DNA of 7,547 bases from an uncultured Campylobacter sp. (GTDB taxonomy: Bacteria; Campylobacterota; Campylobacteria; Campylobacterales; Campylobacteraceae): the NCBI RefSeq assembly GCF_937997465.1, contig NZ_CALKTQ010000019.1, forward strand, positions 1 to 7,547. The letters are read 5' to 3'. A model generated the notes under the pieces. That model was not told the DNA's origin, ran no database searches, and saw only the letters and a program-made list of their open reading frames with translations. This document shows, piece by piece, positions 6,057 to 7,547 of this stretch. How positions within the stretch are numbered: the first letter of the stretch is position 1; every line of letters begins with the position of its first letter. The translations under genes and the position numbers were made by a program.

Positions 6057-6281
6057 TATTTGTCCTTTATGGCGTCCAAAACTAGCTTGATATAATACGT
6101 TTTTATGGGCTTTTTATATGGCAAAGTAAGCAAAATTTTACCATTTGTGAATTAATGATGTGAGCTTTTTTATGCCACGTAAATTAAAGCCATTATTTAA
6201 AAGCAACTTTTCAAGCACTTCAAATTTTACATTTTTAGGATTGTTTTCAAGCTCTTTTAATAATTTGTCATTTTTACTCAA
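6056..6281 (-). pseudogene. hicA: hicA toxin broken by a frameshift and a nonsense codon
   Basis: HicA is a small mRNA interferase with a double-stranded-RNA-binding-like fold and an active His in a SHH motif. The 5' part, from TTG 6281-6279 with AAAAGG seven bases upstream, reads KNDKLLKELENNPKNVKFEV and LEKLLLNNGFNLRGIK, the typical HicA first half. Taken straight on, it ends after 47 codons at 6138. Removing one base from the A6 run (T6 on the plus strand, 6166-6171) restores SSHH, but the next codon is TAA (6154-6152), followed by FTNGKILLTLPYKKPIKTYY and IKLVLDAIKDK, a perfect HicA second half that stops at TAATG with hicB. The length, 226 bp, is one base over a multiple of three. Two independent lesions make an active toxin very unlikely. 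Confidence 0.85.
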
Positions 6282-6302
6282 ATTTTTGCCTTTTATACGT
6301 AT

Positions 6303-6308
6303 ATTATA
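6303..6308 (-). promoter_or_regulatory. Predicted -10 box of the hicA-hicB-hicB operon
   Basis: TATAAT on the minus strand, between the recombinase stop and the hicA start, placing transcription start near 6296, just before the AAAAGG Shine-Dalgarno (6291-6294). ATATACGTAT overlaps this area (about 6295-6304, partly palindromic) and may be a HicB binding site. This would let the antitoxins be expressed independently of the recombinase. Confidence 0.4.
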
Positions 6309-6319
6309 CATACTTTTTC

Positions 6320-7309
6320 TTACATCACCCTTTTCATCTCTTTTTTGACCATATCCCCAGTAGCGTCGGCGTATATCATAGTAGTCTGTATCTTTTTGTG
6401 CCTAAGAGCCTTTTGGATAACGCCCAAATTCGTATTTTTCTCAACCATATTCATAGCAAACGAGTGCCTTAAAATATGGCAACCTCTTTTATTTATTATT
6501 CCACACTTTCTATATATACGAGCCAGTAAAGAATACGCATTTTGCCTAGAAATAGGTTTATTTTCAAGACTGCCAGTAAAGATGTAGTTGTCGATATCGC
6601 TACGTTCTAGTAAATAAGTAAATTCAGATTCTATATAGCTTTTTGATATATATGCCGTCTGATACTCTCCGCCTTTAGCTAGTATATTTATATCATAAAA
6701 TTCTCCGTCATCACTCTCTTGAAAATCGCTAAATTTTAAATTTAATGCCTCGCTTATTCTAAGTCCGCTTTTTAACATTAGCTTTATTAAGAGTGAATCT
6801 CTATAATTTTTGTTATATCTATACTCGGGTTTTTTAACGAGCCTATTTTCTATGTAATCTAAAATTTTATCCCTCTCACTCTCTTTCATAAAATTTTCAA
6901 GCTTGCTCGTCTTTTTCTTTGCAATCTTGTAGTTATCTAGTATTTTTTCTAAATCTATAAGCATATCGTTATTATTAGTAATATACTTAAAGAAAATCTT
7001 TAAGATAGTTAAATAACTAAGCTTTGTTGAGCTTGATATACTTTTACTTTTATTAGTAGCCTTTTTCTTTTGTTTTTTCTTATATAGTTCATCTAGCCAT
7101 ATAAAGTAGTCTGTTATATGCTTTTGACTTAGGTTGTTAAATGTAATTACGTCATTATTCTCATAACAAAACTCTACAAAGCCGTCAAGACAATTTTTAT
7201 ACGTGTTAATCGTATTAATGCTCTTGTCTGCTATTTTATTATACGAAATAAAGTTATCGCGGTAGTTTGCCATCTCATCCGCAAAGTCTAGTTTTTCGTC
7301 ATTTTTCAT
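6320..7309 (-). CDS. XerC/D-like tyrosine recombinase / integrase
   Basis: A 329-aa tyrosine recombinase with all catalytic residues: Arg184 (SGLRISEALNL), Lys212 (AKGG), His278 and Arg281 (HILRHSFAMN), His304 (ALRHKKIQTT) and the nucleophile Tyr313 (MIYA). The N-terminal part (about 15-130) is the SAM-like core-binding domain, with a lysine-rich loop (77-90). Such enzymes cut and rejoin short paired inverted-repeat sites, either to integrate and excise elements or to resolve chromosome dimers. Its length and the loop differ from the single-recombinase XerH of Campylobacter and Helicobacter as I remember it, so an element-borne integrase seems more likely than the chromosomal one. AGAGGAA (7313-7319) precedes the ATG by three to four bases. 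It appears intact and lies directly next to a dif-like palindrome and upstream of hicA on the same strand. Confidence 0.88.
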   Translation of the reverse strand: MKNDEKLDFADEMANYRDNFISYNKIADKSINTINTYKNCLDGFVEFCYENNDVITFNNLSQKHITDYFIWLDELYKKKQKKKATNKSKSISSSTKLSYLTILKIFFKYITNNNDMLIDLEKILDNYKIAKKKTSKLENFMKESERDKILDYIENRLVKKPEYRYNKNYRDSLLIKLMLKSGLRISEALNLKFSDFQESDDGEFYDINILAKGGEYQTAYISKSYIESEFTYLLERSDIDNYIFTGSLENKPISRQNAYSLLARIYRKCGIINKRGCHILRHSFAMNMVEKNTNLGVIQKALRHKKIQTTMIYADATGDMVKKEMKRVM

Positions 7310-7322
7310 AAATTCCTCTTTT

Positions 7323-7353
7323 TATTTTACATAATTGGTTATTATGTAAAATA
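7323..7353. repeat. 12-bp perfect inverted repeat, dif-like, upstream of the recombinase
   Basis: TATTTTACATAA and TTATGTAAAATA flank the 7-base spacer TTGGTTA. The arrangement and the CATAA...TTATG core recall E. coli dif (GGTGCGCATAA-TGTATA-TTATGTTAAAT), whose right arm differs from this one at one base, though dif has a 6-base centre. It begins 14 bp before the recombinase ATG, overlapping its likely leader or promoter. It may be the recombination site (att/core) or an autoregulatory operator. Confidence 0.65.
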
Positions 7354-7362
7354 TTTTTTAAG

Positions 7363-7381
7363 ATTTATCATAAGGATAAAT
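7363..7381. repeat. Second inverted repeat upstream of the recombinase
   Basis: ATTTATC and GATAAAT flank ATAAG, a 7-bp perfect inverted repeat 9 bp from the dif-like palindrome. It may be an accessory binding site or the recombinase operator. AT-rich composition reduces its significance. Confidence 0.4.
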
Positions 7382-7410
7382 TTTTTAAAAGCTCTTATTT
7401 TTAAATACTA

Positions 7411-7420
7411 TTATGTAAAT
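7411..7420 (+). repeat. Half-site copy of the dif-like arm
   Basis: TTATGTAAAT repeats the first nine bases of the right arm TTATGTAAAAT found at 7342-7352, 69 bp away, in the same orientation. No matching left arm is present, so it is a half-site at most. Confidence 0.35.
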
Positions 7421-7516
7421 AATTTAGAATATTATATCACAATAGCTAAATTTGTCAAGTAATAATCATATAACTAGGTATTATTGATAGCAATAAGCTA
7501 TAAAGCGTATACTATA

Positions 7517-7545
7517 TTGACCCATTTCAATATATTAGCTATAAT
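7517..7545 (+). promoter_or_regulatory. Near-consensus sigma70 promoter reading out of the right edge
   Basis: TTGACC (7517-7522) and TATAAT (7540-7545) are separated by exactly 17 bases. This is the only promoter in the window with both hexamers close to consensus. It points rightward, away from the recombinase, toward a gene outside the window; transcription would start at about 7552. Strong promoters with a good -35 in this group often serve stable RNA genes, which is only a suggestion here. The rest of 7310-7516 has no gene. Confidence 0.6.
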
Positions 7546-7547
7546 AC

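Noticed and set aside
6160..6587. Plus-strand open frames opposite hicA and the recombinase
   Set aside because: Phe/Ser/Leu-rich antisense translations of lysine-rich genes. The recombinase strand carries the full catalytic set.
7323..7353. Palindrome as the chromosomal dif of the main Xer system
   Set aside because: Campylobacter uses a single XerH recombinase with its own site, and this spacer is 7 rather than 6. An element-specific site or operator fits better, although I cannot exclude it.
1..7547. tRNA, rRNA, replication origin or CRISPR array
   Set aside because: No cloverleaf, rRNA-like segment, DnaA-box cluster or regular repeat-spacer pattern was seen on either strand by eye.

Overview
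This 7.5 kb window is AT-rich and reads like accessory DNA from an epsilonproteobacterium, most probably Campylobacter. Support for this is the low GC, the frequent AAATTT-type words, isolated TATAAT -10 boxes with poor -35 elements, and the gene set: type VI secretion fragments, a VapD-like protein, a Fic protein and a XerC/D-like recombinase. The genus is an inference.

Layout, left to right. (1) The 5' end of an unrecognised minus-strand gene (1-155) runs off the left edge. (2) An intact class II Fic AMP-transferase (414-1508, +) follows. (3) A convergent mazEF module (1693-2260, -) has an intact antitoxin and a frameshifted toxin. (4) About 480 bp without a convincing gene (2307-2791) carries a G-rich patch behind a promoter-like and RBS-like sequence. 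(5) A VapD-like pair (2792-3330, -) has a VapD protein that looks cut off in its second half. (6) An unrecognised 166-aa basic protein lies at 3410-3910 (-). (7) A piece of a type VI secretion operon follows on the plus strand: the last ~48 codons of a tssK-like gene and a complete tssL (4341-5120), with no tssM behind it. (8) A hicA-hicB-hicB run (5324-6281, -) has hicA broken by a frameshift and a stop, the first hicB intact, and a second hicB divided by an in-frame amber codon. (9) A tyrosine recombinase (6320-7309, -) is preceded by a 12-bp perfect inverted repeat resembling a Xer/dif core site. (10) A near-consensus sigma70 promoter points out of the right edge.

The recurring theme is decay. 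Two recognisable toxin-antitoxin toxins (MazF, HicA) are disrupted while their antitoxins are intact, and the VapD-like protein is short. This is what a domesticated toxin-antitoxin island would look like: addiction modules disarmed, and a T6SS operon reduced to a remnant plus one intact gene. The recombinase and its flanking palindrome are the best candidates for what assembled the region. I did not find a clearly new defence system. The least explained items are the 166-aa protein, the VapD partner, the palindrome upstream of the recombinase and the G-rich leader.
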